Assembly (NCBI GenBank): GCA_029953675.1 | Contig: JAMWBK010000010.1 | Location: forward strand, 806,001-870,000 | Reading direction: 5' to 3' | Length of the DNA stretch: 64,000 nt | Origin: Rhodosorus marinus | Taxonomy: Eukaryota > Rhodophyta > Stylonematophyceae > Stylonematales > Stylonemataceae | Shown here: positions 9,491-21,553 of the stretch, piece after piece | Position numbering within the stretch: position 1 is the first letter of the stretch | Layout: each line of letters starts with the position of its first letter | Notes under the pieces: model-generated | The model's database searches: none | Seen by the model: the letters and a program-made list of their open reading frames with translations, nothing else | What the model was told of the DNA's origin: nothing | Made by a program: the position numbers and the translations under genes

Positions 9491-11381
9491 CCACCTCTTG
9501 CCCGCCTAAGACTCCCCTCCCTCTCCCACCTCACAAGCTACAAAAAAAAAAATGTCAACAGGAAACCAACACCAAAACACCATACCCAGCGTAGACTACT
9601 TAAGCCCCAGCAACACTTCTTCCACGACAACGAAAGGGCTGGTCTAAAATTCTTATCCACCTCTGCCAGCACAAACCAACTCCTTCCCCACCCCGACGAA
9701 AAAGAAAGCCTTTCTATATACTCCTCCTGCCCCCCAGATGAGATACTTAACACACAACAAAAGCGCTACTCATCGTCAACAATGTCATTTAAGGATATCC
9801 AAACCCAATACTCTATATCTAATAGTCATATCATATGTACGAGACTATTCAGATGAGGGGTATTATTCAGTTTGTAGAAAACATGTACATACCCTATTAT
9901 ATAACTTTAGAGACCTTTTCGCGAAACCACCAAGACTCATCTACAGGGTATTTTTTTGTGGAATGATGCATGCACCTGTTTGCTTGTAATTAGGACTATG
10001 ACACTTAAAGATATATTCATTCTAGTATCGTTTAAGCGTCATCTGCGATCTGAGAAAAATCAGGTTATTGTCTGGGGGGTATGAGCCGTGTTTCGCGGGT
10101 CCCATTTTCCTTTTTCGGACAAATATTTGGGTATATTTGTTGGGTTTCTTGAAGGGTTCGGAAGGGACGAAAACTGCTCCTTGTGGGTGTTTCTTGGAGT
10201 GACTCTTACAGCAAACAAGATCATTGGCAGGATCAAATTATTTTTTTGAATTTTTGAGAGGAGGGATTCAGTCAATTACGTAAAGCTAGTTAGCGCCTTT
10301 ACGTACTGCAATAAACTGTATTTTAATGTATATTTACTAGGAATTTGTACAAACTTATTTTTAATTGTCGAAATATTGATTTTTCATCCATAGGCTTTTC
10401 TCTCCTCTGTCGATAAAACTTTTACTAATGTGCTAGAAGCTGATGTACTAACACGTCGGAGGCTGACTCGAAAGACGTCTTTCGGGGAGCGTCGATGGAC
10501 TCAGTGACTGGTACGCGGGCGAGCGATTCGACCGGTAAAAATGCTTCCGCGTATCCTCTCTTTCATAAAAGCATGTGATTCCTCGCGGTTCACGTTCTCC
10601 GGTCGTTCCACTGCACAAACTTGCGCGACTAGCATACCCGCGCGGTTAGAGGGGGGGGGGTCGTGTGGCCATTCCGCTCCAAACGTTCAGCATGTTCCTG
10701 AGCTACCTGGCGTGTAAGGTACACCGCTAAATCTACGTGTGTCATGGTCGAGCCACGAGGAAACCGTAAAGGCAGGAAGGACGCGGTCACCGCGCGACAA
10801 GAGGTTCAATCTGATGCCATCATCAGCCAACCTGCCCGGAGTATGGTATCCTGAGCGGACTAGTCGTCGGCTCTCTAATGGATTCCTGCCGCACGAGTGT
10901 GCTGAGCATATGAATGTTTAATGGTCGGCGGGAATGCTCAGACTGATCTGCCCGCGTTCTGATGGACGAAGTCTCCACGATCCATATCGGGCGGCTTTTC
11001 CTTTGCAGCCAGCAACCGAGGATCATTTATGCTCGACATGAGCTGTGCGGGGTGAGACGTAGCTGCCTATGAGGTTTTAGGCTCCAGTTCGCACATTATT
11101 TCCAATTGTTTACCTTCCACAAACATAAAAACAGTTCTCTAAATTATTCTTAAGTCCGCCCTTTTCACAACCAACATATGAGCTTCCTCATCCATTCTCC
11201 CATTCCCTTCCTTGGAGTACCACTCACAATCCCGCCTCAGGACTCTCGACATTCGCTTACTCGTCGCGAGGCAAGTTTTCCTTTCTATGGCCCTGATTGC
11301 GGGGACTCAATGTGGCGAGCACCGACTACGCCTTCGTTCGCTTCGGTGAGGCACCACATCCTCATGTTTCAAACCTGGCAA
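9491..11381. other. Gene-poor region
   Basis: CT-rich upstream of the minus-strand nuclease gene, then AT-rich to about 10.4 kb, then more balanced sequence to 11.1 kb. Small ORFs exist (for example 10739-10921 plus) but lack any family signature or splice support. I see nothing I can call a gene. Confidence 0.35.
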
Positions 11382-11813
11382 TCAATTGCTTGAAGACTCC
11401 TTTGAAACGTCGCTTATCACACTCTTACTCACGTGAGGCTGGTTCTTCGCAATCGTCGGAGTTGGTGGATGCGCTTCGACAATCTTTTTCCTCCCACCGC
11501 TGTTCTCATGAGTTTTTTCGTGGCTCTTCAAGCTCGATCTCCATCGAAACGACTTCTTACAGTCTCCCCGAGAACACTTAAACGGTTCGTCACCAGTGTG
11601 CAATCGAACGTGCACCTTCAAGTTCCACTTTTTCGTGAACGTCTTCGAGCAGCTCTCCACTGGACATCGATAAACACTGTCCTTTACACTTCCTGCACCA
11701 CCAAACCCTCGGCCACTCGCCACGCTCTCAGGTGCCCTCTCCGCTAGCAAAGACGCATGAATCAATACATCCAGTGGCTGGTGCCCACCAGAATACTCCG
11801 TTTTGCCTGACAT
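11382..11813 (-). CDS. Small C2H2 zinc-finger protein (two fingers)
   Basis: A single-exon ORF of 143 residues. The start chosen is the ATG that gives MSGKTEYSGG. It carries two adjacent classical C2H2 fingers: YRCPVESCSKTFTKKWNLK followed by HVRLHTGDEPFKC, whose TGDEPF linker leads into the second finger SFRWRSSLKSHEKTH. The first finger ends H-x3-H and both have the C-x4-C spacing typical of TFIIIA/Zif-type fingers. The C-terminal tail is Ser/Pro/Lys-rich. The protein probably binds DNA in the nucleus as a transcription factor; targets are unknown. The 5' flank on the minus strand is pyrimidine-poor and AT-rich. It stands alone, with kilobases of empty sequence on both sides. Confidence 0.85.
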   Translation of the reverse strand: MSGKTEYSGGHQPLDVLIHASLLAERAPESVASGRGFGGAGSVKDSVYRCPVESCSKTFTKKWNLKVHVRLHTGDEPFKCSRGDCKKSFRWRSSLKSHEKTHENSGGRKKIVEAHPPTPTIAKNQPHVSKSVISDVSKESSSN

Positions 11814-14800
11814 CGTTCTCAACTACTCTCCCATCACCATTCCACAAAAGCGAGCAAACTATTCAATTGCTTTCCGAACAAGCCTTCCCCAAGCTCCTCC
11901 CAGTCCTCCTCTATTAATATATAATATTCCTCAGCTTCTCAAACGCAAACCCACCACAGATCATCAATCCTCCCCGACATACCCTCGTCTACCGAAATCC
12001 CCTAAGCCTGTTCTCGCATTCCTTCCCCTCCTGTTAGCAGCTCCTAACACTCCGTTGGCATCGTCATTGAAAATCCATCCAAAACGCACAAAAATCCAAC
12101 ATCTAACTTGGAACCTCATTTTTCGTCCATTTTCGGGATATATATGCACCCCCTTTTTTTATGAAGAAAGCTTTTCGCGAAGCCGTTTTGGATTCTTGTT
12201 TTCCTCATTTATCCAGTACCACCTTCCCCCCCACTCTCCCCTTCCCCTTTTCACACCCGTTACCCCCCCTTCCTCCTGCTATTTCCGCAACCTCAGCAAA
12301 TGAGATGCTATAGGACAATGACGTAGATAATTGGTAATTATAGAATTTTCATGAGCGATATAGCCCTTTTCGACCGTCTTTCCTACTTCTCAAGGTGAAG
12401 TTGATTTCCAACCGTACTTAATTAAGCTCGATACGTCAAATAAATGCCAGGCTCGCTTCTATTTTTCTTACAGAATGGTCTTTTTCTCGATTTCAGGGGG
12501 TCCAAGAGTGAGGGGGGTCGAGTACGGCGGGTTGTGGTACGCACTGCTCACCCCCTGTAGGATAGTTTTTTGGAGTCTAAATATTGCTCAGTGGGGATTT
12601 GGGCCCCCCCCCTCACGGCACAAGATCTGCTTCTGGAGCTCTTAAATATAAATAATTAAGATATGTTGATGAATAGAGAAAAATAGGCATCCCCCCTCTC
12701 CCCCCTTACTACTGTTTGTGGAAACGTCGTCATCGTTGGAAGGGACTCCATCATGTTCGCAAATGGTATTTGCATAAATACGCGTTCAGACGCTGGGGCC
12801 TGCGGGGCCCGGCGAAAATGAGTTGCACGACGCGAAAGACAAAACTTTTAATAGTACTGTGGTCTGGGTCTGGGGTAGAAAAAATGCGTTTTGCCCAAGA
12901 TTTCGTTCTGCACGAAGAGGTCAAATTTTGTGTTCCCGTCTCTAAATAGAGCTTATTTCTATGTTTTCGAATATAGAAGTATTAATATGGGGGGTAGTAG
13001 TTCACGAACATGTGGGGTGAAGTTGTTTTGTTCCGCGCAACAGCTAGCTTACCATCACACCACCAACCAACCCCCCTTCACTCCAATTTTTCGCAAGCAT
13101 TTCTCGGCTGCTCACCGCTCGTCCACCCCTTGAGAACAAAGGTGATTGAACCATGAAAAAAGGCTGACAGGCTCAAAGCACTTCAAAACTACACCTTTGA
13201 CCCAGTTGGAAGCATCAAGAATAGAACAAAAAGTTTCTATTATTCATAAAACATCGAAATGCCTTCAAGGAAGTGTCAGGAAAGGAGACCTGACTCCAAG
13301 TCCTTCTTACATCGTCGAAAAACAAAAAAAAATCGTTACCACCTGATAGTTCATCACGGGGTATGTTTCTTTGTGAGGTGATCCACAAGCTACTTATTCC
13401 ATGTTCTCCAGGGGGTAAATACACAAGTCCTCTAGCATTGTATATATTGCTAGATATTACTTGATTCAACATATTTGTCTGTTGAGGCAAACCAAAGAGG
13501 GGACATAGGTTTGAGCAGGTGTAACCAACGCGCGAATATTCTAGCCTAGGGCCGCTTAGGTAAAATATTGCTTAGGTTTTCCTGGCTTCTTGTGCGTCCG
13601 TATCTCGAAATTTTTATGACAAACATAACTTTATGGTATTCAATTATGATAATTTTACAACCATCTCTGACACTTCCTAGGTGAACCAATCAGGAGGGAG
13701 AAGCAGATCAATCAATATTCTATGGCATTTTCGCTCTGAAAACGTTCTCATCGATGTTGTGAGAGCAGTGCGCACGTGACGTTCCGAGAGCACGTAGGAA
13801 CAACATTCTCTGCCACGCTTCGTATTGAAGAACCGGTATTGTTGCGGCGATGTTACCGTTTATGACATATCCTCCCCCCTGCCTCTGGACTCAAGTTCAA
13901 CTGTACTCGAACGTTTTCTGGCTCACGCGCCATAGGATACGGTTTTTGGATATTATGCGTCGGCATCTGGGGAAGTGTTGCGCGCGTTTCGCCCTCGCGC
14001 CATATCGATTTGGCGTGCTCGCATATTGTTCGCGTTGAAAATTTGTTCGCGAAGTCCCCTGCGTAGTGTTTCGTTGGGACGAACTCAGAACGTAGATGTA
14101 GCTAATGATCATGTTTTTTTTAAAGCATCCTTACAGTTTCCACCTCCCTTCAATGCCACGGTAGTGACGTTCTACGGACGTTGAGGCTTTGTCTGCTGGG
14201 AATGGTTGAGTGAAAAAGCGCTCCAACGAGGTCTAGTTAAGTGTATCCGAAGCTTGGATCTGACAACGAATAGGTAGACTTTCATGAAATTGGCGTGAAT
14301 GCAAGCTGGCTTCTTGATCGCCTTCCTTACCACCACCATGAACATTCACGACGCCGGGTTGGGTCTGGTCCGTCGGTGCTAGATTCAGCTTCACACAGGA
14401 TCCAGATTGATGCGAGAGCAAAGCAAGAAGGAAGCAAACCGAGGAACGTAGATGGATGGGCTACTGACTAGACCAGTATCTATTCGCTAGACAATTTCGC
14501 CTTACCCATTGTCAGCACCAGCTGGGTCCCTTCGACTTGAACTCTCTCTTACGAAGTATTTCGTTTTTTATGTAACCTAGCAAGGTGCAGCACCAAGCTT
14601 TTCCTCCCAACAGCGTTCCTAATGTAGAGGAAGTGAAGCTTGGCTTGTAGAAGAACTATATTCACAAACGGTGCTTGCAGAGCTAGTAGTAGTTCTCATC
14701 TCAAACAGATGACGCTGTACAGCGCTCACGTCGCGAAGTGACAAACGAGTTCAAAGGGACTCGCACCGGAAACTGAGAGGATCCAGCGTTCGAAGGATTC

Positions 14801-14944
14801 GATCGCCAGCAGCTGATCATCAACAAACGAGCGCCCCTTGGCACGGGTCGAGCGAGAGCGAACTCCACAATTCACCGCTAAGCTCTCTAGCACAACCGAG
14901 TTGAAAACTCGTTGATTGTACCAGGAGCAACAATAACTCCTTTC
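11814..14944. other. Long intergenic stretch
   Basis: No ORF with a recognisable domain in about 3 kb. It contains C-rich and T-rich runs (around 12.2-12.7 kb). The 14.2-14.9 kb part is probably 3' flank of the minus-strand PP2A gene. Nothing else supported. Confidence 0.35.
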
Positions 14945-17201
14945 TTAGGAGTGGAATATGTACAAGGACGGGCCCGCCGCTACAGCGTAGACCTTTTCAG
15001 TCGGACTTGCATCGACGTGCATGATTCTCTTGACGGGTTCGACAAGTTCAGGCATGCCGGATTCCAAAATACCTGAACGGAATGGCCGAGGAAAGCGTTG
15101 TTAGGCAAAAGAAAACTACAAGTGGACACAGTTCATGTAAGCACATCATATGTCGTGAGGACTGAACGTACTAGCGTTGACTAGATCTGGAGCAGAAAGC
15201 AGATGCTTTCCATTCGCTCCAGAAACGAAGTCGACGCTTGCCTCGACAGCAAGATCATCCCCTCGCTCAAGCGAAAAGGAGCAGAAAAGTCCATTGTACG
15301 ATCCAGTGACCACCGATGATCCATCGTTGGAGAATGCACATTGAAAGCGGTCAAAAATGCATTCGTTTTCATACAACTCGACAAGCCTTGAACTAGACCG
15401 AAGAACAATACACACAAGCGTTCAGAAATTCGTGCGAGGGCTCAAGATGATGAGTACAATACAGGAAAAAAGCTGAACGCTTACTTGATTTGCTCAAACA
15501 CGGGAATTATCTTCAGGGGCTCCGTTTCCTTTCGCATATCCCAAATCCTGAGCGTCTACGAAGGTTAATCAAAAGGAACATTACCTCAGCATCGTGCGCT
15601 TCAGCTGAGAATGAGTTTGTTCCTGAAGCTGAGTACCTCGTAGTCTCTTGTGCAAAAGTACTTTCCGTCTTGAGAAAACTTGAGGTCGGCGATGGAAGCA
15701 ACAATTTCAGAGAAGAAAGATTGGTTTCTCGAAACGTCCTAAAGATAGTGCAAAACAAAAAAACAGGACATCATTAGCTATTTCAGAAAATGGTTTCCTC
15801 AAACTGGGGTCGGGGAGGAATTGCAAACTTACGTCCGGCACAGTAAACTCCTTCGCAGAGCCTTCACAGAGCGCAGAAGCTCTCAAATCGTTGAGCTTCA
15901 CAACAGCTCTGGACGTGCTGATAGCAAAAAGATTACAATGCTCCGGGTGGAACTGTGCGCATGTAATAACTTCGTTGAGGTCTTCCATATTCTCCGGCTT
16001 CAAATCAAGCACATTGAAGCCGCGTTCTCCTTTTTCTAGATGCCACAGGTTCACTCGAAGATCATCGGCACTCAAGAATGTTTCCTCATCAGAGCTCACA
16101 CTATCACCGGCAAAGTAACGTGCATTCGTCAAACCACGCAATCATGATGCCCTATCGGACTACTCAAAGGGTTGCCCTTGCTTTCAGGATACTCATAACA
16201 GTGATTATATCCACCTACCTGACTGAGTTGATGTGATACGTATGAGCGTTCGCAAAGCTGCGAGTGCAGCTGCTGCTGATTATAGCCTCTCGTCCTTGAA
16301 TCCTAGGAATGGTCAGTCTGAGAAGTTCAAACACATGCGTATTAGTTACTCAGTGTTTCATGCTCGAAAAACAAGCAGTCTATCTCAACAGCGGAACGGA
16401 CGTGCCCTGATCCAACCATCTCTACTGCGGACTCCCGACTGCAAAATTCATCGAGTCCACTTTTGCAAAGCGGTTTCTATGCGGGAAGGGGCTTACTTGC
16501 TCGGGGAGGAACGTACAGGTACTGCTGCGTTTGAGATACCGTTGCGTCCTTGAAAATGGTCCATTGTTTGTACCCGGGTCACATTCTAATCGTTCGAACA
16601 AACCAAATCAAGTAAGTAACTCGGATCACAGAACAGACCAGCTTCCGCACTCCTTGGAAGCTCAGTCTTACCCGTTCGTCCACCTTGAAAAGCTTGATGG
16701 TTTTGTCATTGGTTGTTAAAAGGCGGCAGGCTCCTCCCGTCTGGAAATCAGAACAAGAACAAAATCGTCATTAAAATCAGTGACACGGGCTGCCGGACGG
16801 AATGAAAGCATTTCCGGTCTGGCCAGGGTTGTTCAACAAGTTAAATTGGAAAGACGACACCACTAACAATTCTTCAATATGTCTACAGTAAAAATCTTTC
16901 TTACCTGATCAAGCCAACAAATCCTGTTGATTTTCTCCTCGATCTCCATGCTCTTCAAATAATCGAACTCTGGCTCATGTGACTGAAACTGAGTCCAAAA
17001 TCGGAACTCAACCTGTTTAGGATGAGCGTTGTCCTCCACCGCGCGAAGCAGAACAACTCGACCACCTTTATCACCGGTGGCCACCATATCTCCAGTATCA
17101 GAGAACTGCACAGCAGAAATCAAGTCGACATCCTGAATTCCTAATCCTCCATCCACTCCGCGCTCGCCGAACGCTTGAGCGAACTGTAACTTGGGACGCA
17201 T
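14945..17201 (-). CDS. PPP2R2: Serine/threonine protein phosphatase 2A, regulatory B (PR55) subunit
   Basis: The WD40 B/PR55 subunit that gives PP2A its substrate choice and binds the A scaffold and C catalytic subunits. Nine exons keep phase throughout (transcript order): 17201-16905, 16740-16672, 16548-16497, 16294-16219, 16100-15833, 15738-15637, 15555-15485, 15392-15172 and 15072-14945; 427 residues, the usual family length. Family blocks in order: [70 protein letters not shown]-type [56 protein letters not shown], and [11 protein letters not shown] at the end. The loop around exons 3-4 ([15 protein letters not shown]) diverges from animal proteins. Upstream lies a short tandem repeat. 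Confidence 0.95.
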
Positions 17202-18837
17202 CGGGCTGACAACAACAAAAAAAAGTGCCTGGGCAACTCTACGCGGCAAATTAACAAGTCAATTGTCGTCCCTCTCTGCCACCACTCCCTAAACCCTCCC
17301 TCCCCAAAAATCACGACCCGGGTCTCTTCTCCACAGCACTCTCCTCAAACTTTCTTACCCTTTGGGCCCTACTGTAACATTCGCCAAAACCAAAAACCCC
17401 AACTTTGGCCCGCACCCGTTTTCTCCGTGTAACATTCGCCAAGAGCAAAACACAGCGTTTGGCCCCTTCGCCAAATGTAACATCCGCCTAGAACAAAAAT
17501 TTTAAACAGCTTTTTGGCCCAGTTACTTTAACAGTTTCGCCATAAACAAAAAGCGCTTCGGCACCGGCCAAGCGTTTTCCCTTCTGACCTCCTACCACGA
17601 TCTACCACCACGTCCCCAACCCTGCCAGGCAACCCATTTTAAGCCGGAGAGAGAAGTTGAGAAAAAGCTGAATCCCATCTGTTGAGGAGGGTTTGGGGTT
17701 TTCCCTAATCAAGGATTTTGGGTCGGAGAACGCACGTCTTCTTTGAGCTCATGAGCAAGTTTCAAAGTATCCATTCTGAGGTTGAATCGGACTTGGAAGT
17801 TTCCTCCATTTATGAACGGATGGAGCAATGATCACCAAAAACGAGTTTACGTTGTGGATAGCGTGTTGACGACAGGGCAGAGTCTTCACATGGACAAGCA
17901 GGTCACATGGTGCTAAGGAGACGGAGACGGTGGGCTGATGTTTGGACCACCGCAACTTGGTCGGTGGTGATGATAAGATCCATCTCAGCTGAGCGCTTGG
18001 AAACATGTGGCCGGTGGCACGCTGGACTAGGGCAGTTTGCGCACGCGCACCGGCTGACGCAGATTTAGATCTATGTATACCAGAATCTTGGCGCTCGACC
18101 AGATTACATTGAAACGCAGCTGTTGGAAGGGTCTAGCTAGAAGGTCTCCCAAACCTGATACATTTTTACCGTGATTTATGCCTTGGAAAGGAATCAAATC
18201 CGGTCAAGGGGTTACGTTTACACGTGAGTGAGTGCTGCGGAGAGTGCGTAGTTGTCACCTACTCTCTGGTTCTTGCCGACTGCATGAAATACTAGCTGCA
18301 CTGTAAATGGATAACTCCGAGCCAAGTGGAACTTGGGTGGGACCGAAGAGGCCCACCCCCACAGATTTGTGCATTCATCGAAACAGGTACGCCAAGATCC
18401 GCAGATTAGCAGGCGAACACTGGATGGAACCTTCTCCGCGCGACCGCGCTCTTGATGCTTCTGCTGTTTCTTCCCAGTTTGGAGGCCTAGTAGTCCAGTC
18501 CGGAGCCGCGAACCGTTCGGCTGAATGTGTGGATTAGACGTTTGCGGTATTTATTCAAAGTCAGTTCGGGTATCTGGCTGCTATCATGCCGGGTCGTACA
18601 GTTCACCCTTGCATGCAGTTCTGTACAGTAAACGGAGAGATTAAGCAGGTCTCGTAACCGGGAGACTCTGGAACTAGTCTCTGATCAACTGTCGATCTAC
18701 AGTCCGTGTTCGGGAAACCGGCTTCTTCCATTTGCATTCGATCGATCGATTGACCTTAGCTTTTCCTTTTGTCAGATCAGCTCCGTTCTGGAATCGGCCC
18801 TCCCCACTTCTAGGAAGAGGGGAAAGGACTTCATGGC
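17202..18837. other. Intergenic region upstream of PP2A B and downstream of the PQ-loop gene
   Basis: Holds the tandem repeat at 17.37-17.55 kb. The remainder carries only short ORFs (such as 18307-18537 plus) that I cannot support as genes. Confidence 0.35.
17370..17545. repeat. Four-copy imperfect tandem repeat upstream of PP2A B
   Basis: Units of about 45-60 bp, each starting with a variant of TGTAACATTCGCCAA (near 17371, 17427, 17476 and, weaker, 17528) and most ending in a TTTGGCCC-like phrase. On the minus strand the core reads TTGGCGAATGTTACA and sits about 170-340 bp before the PP2A start codon. It may be promoter elements; that is inference from position only. Confidence 0.6.
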
Positions 18838-20260
18838 TTATTCGGACAGCAGCGAGTCCGCTCCTGCATTCGCAGCAAGATCCTCCATGACGCCGACTGC
18901 ACGGTCCTTAGGAATAAGCCCTGGCGTGACTCGCGTTCCCGCTGTCTTCTTGAATGCAAAAAAGGCACAAGGTGTGTCAAACTAATTCAGCAGGGGACAG
19001 GCGTAAAACATTCGCCAATCCTGTCGCCAGGGAGATGAACAGCGAAGCTAAATGCTCTCACTTACAAGTGCGGTCCCTTGAATCACGCTTCATCGATGCC
19101 GAGTCATCCAAATCATCACCGTCGGCCATAACTCTCAGGGGACCAAAGCGCGATCTATGCGGCCGTACCGACTGTCGGAGCCATTCGCGAAACGAATCAT
19201 CGAACGTGGCGTTCAAAATCAGCATGATCAGCTCGAGCGTATGCATCAATGCATATGGCATCCACGTCGATATTCGCTCATGTGTCCCAAACGCCTTTTC
19301 AACCGTCATGATGTAACCACCTGCGACATCCCAAAATCTGTCAGCCTTCTACTGAATACGCAAGGAACGAAAAAGAGCTGGAGAGACGCCGAGAATCCCC
19401 ACCTAGAACATCAGGAAAGTACATCAGGTAGCTAATGGCCCCGCCTTCCTTTTGTGTCCAAGTCAAAAAAATCTGAGGCAGAAACTGTGCACACAAGAAG
19501 AATGCATTGAAGAAGCCAACAACATTGGCATAGGTCTGGAATGGACCGCACCGTCCCTCCTGAAGCATAAAAAAAAAAAATTGATGAGGCCCTCATGTTC
19601 AGATAAGCCCTACCGGGCACAAAAAAAATTTGGCAAAGGAATCCCATATTACTTGTATCACCATGACGAAAGGAGAGCCAACCAGGCCGATAATAAAAAA
19701 TTGACAGAATAGACCAATCCAAAGTCTTCTGTAACTTGAAGGACCAGGAGTACCAAGAGCACTCGTTCTTCGACTATTCATTACACTAACGACAACATAT
19801 AACGGAAACAGCGACAGGCAACCTGTCAAGCCGGAGTACAGCACGAGCAGTGAAGGCTGGCATTTTATCATCATTCCAGGTCCCGAGGAACACAACTGAA
19901 TCTGTGAGCGACAAGTTCCACAGCCAGGACGCACATCAGCGATCATTAAATTCTGAGCATTCAGGATAGGGGAAAAGCGAGCCCGATAAAGCCGGTTCTT
20001 CTCAGTATCCACCGCACCTGATCATAATGAAGAATCAACAAGTTGATGACATTCAAGGCGCGTCCGATGTTTCCAATAAGTAACATCATTGAGCTAAAGC
20101 CTGCTGCCGACCCCCTTTTGTACAACTTGTAATATTGCGGCACGGGCTGTAGCAGGCAAAGTGGAATTGCCAGCAGCCCCACATATAAAGCCACCGAACT
20201 GACATCCTCCAGTTCGCTGAGGCATTTTAACTCAAAGATCTGATTCAAATTCACAGCCAT
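18838..20260 (-). CDS. PQ-loop repeat multi-pass membrane protein
   Basis: Five exons in phase (transcript order): 20260-20018, 19952-19653, 19559-19403, 19320-19066 and 18941-18838; 352 residues. Two PQ-loop motifs are visible: LLQPVPQYYKLYKRGSAAGF in exon 1 and FLPQIFLTWTQKEGGAIS in exon 3, each within a pair of hydrophobic helices. Exon 2 adds two more membrane segments (LLVLYSGLTGCLSLFPLYVV and the LFCQFFIIGLVGSPFVMVI stretch) after a short Cys-containing loop. Exon 4 has another hydrophobic helix, then a polar tail. PQ-loop proteins include vacuolar/lysosomal amino-acid exporters, SWEET sugar carriers and the KDEL receptor; the substrate cannot be told from sequence. If exon 4 were read through its strong GTAAGTGAG donor, the protein would end at 19058; the last exon (ending ANAGADSLLSE) is therefore less certain. 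Confidence 0.8.
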
Positions 20261-21553
20261 CCATTCAGTCCATCCCCGACAACCCTAAATACTCCATCCA
20301 AACGATCAAGAACAAATCCTCCACGAGCAAACCCCACCGCCTACCTCCCCCAGACCACCCCCAAACCCCACAATTCGGGAAGGAGAGAAATAAAACAAAA
20401 CCTCAATCTACTGTACAAATCATCAGCACCCTCTCCCACTCCAACAAACTTCAATGAGCACTTCTTCCTTTCATCGCCTTGAAATCAATTGCTTCAGAAA
20501 CAAGGGGTTCAAAGGTAAGCAATGTCCCTAATCGCCCAAGCCCTTCTATTCTCCCCAATCCAAAAACTTAAGAAATGCATCAACAACTTTCTCAACAAAC
20601 AACCGCTGACCCTCCCCTCCTCCACTCCACTCCCACTACCCCCTGGATCCCACCTTCCCCAAGCCCCTGTCAAGCTACGATATAGCAGCCAGAAATATTG
20701 CCCACCGCTCAGCGCATCCATTGAAACCATAAGACGTGTAACAATGGCCACATTGTTCCAATATTTCTTGCCCCGACACCATTAAACAGAAAAGGGAGTT
20801 TCTATTTTGAACCCTGTTCACCCCCAAAAAACATATTTGGCAAATAAAAAAAGGTGTATCGATTCTACTCAATACGAACTCCCCCCCCCTACTCACCTTT
20901 TACTTTGATGCAAGAAAATGTTTGATTGTCAAGGGGAGTCATCGAGGGGGAAACGTGTCACAGTTTCTGTATTTTTTATGGCAAATATGAGCATCCGGAT
21001 CAAGAGGGTAAAAGTCAGGTAGGGGTATAAACTTGATAAACGAAAGGCATCCAGTAAAATTAGCACGGGGGTTGGTGCTCCTAGTGTTGGATGTCTGTTT
21101 TATCAAATACTTTATTGCTTCGAACAAACTTAATTGATTGAATGTGTCCGTAATGATTGAAAGTCATTTTGGAGTTTATTGAACTAATAATATTCTGCTG
21201 CATGGATTTTCCACGTGGATTTCCAAATTAGAGTTGTAAGTTCCTAAACTATTGTAGGCGTTGGACTTGACATAAATGAACAGACTGAAATTATTGATTT
21301 TTTGGTTCGTAGTCTGTGCACGCAATGTCATAATTTGAGGCTTTCGCATCCTAGCCGGTTTTTTTGTTTTTGTTGTTGCCATTTTCTCCTCCTGTCAGGA
21401 GCGAATGAGCTCATTGGATGCGATACTTTGTAGGGAGGGTTGTGGATAAGTTCTCATCCATAGCAGCTGTGTGCGAGCGTGGAGGAGGAGAAGGGCCTTG
21501 CTTTGCAAATCTGGCTAGGGATAAGTGAATAGAGCCGGTATACGTAACCAGCC
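20261..21553. other. Intergenic region between divergent genes
   Basis: Lies between the start of the minus-strand PQ-loop gene and the start of the plus-strand phosphatase. CT/A-rich near 20.3-20.7 kb. Contains small ORFs (20522-20785 plus) with no family signature. Both promoters are expected here. Confidence 0.4.

Noticed and set aside
18307-18537. 76-codon plus-strand ORF between PP2A B and the PQ-loop gene
   Set aside because: No domain, no splice partners and no conserved-looking pattern.
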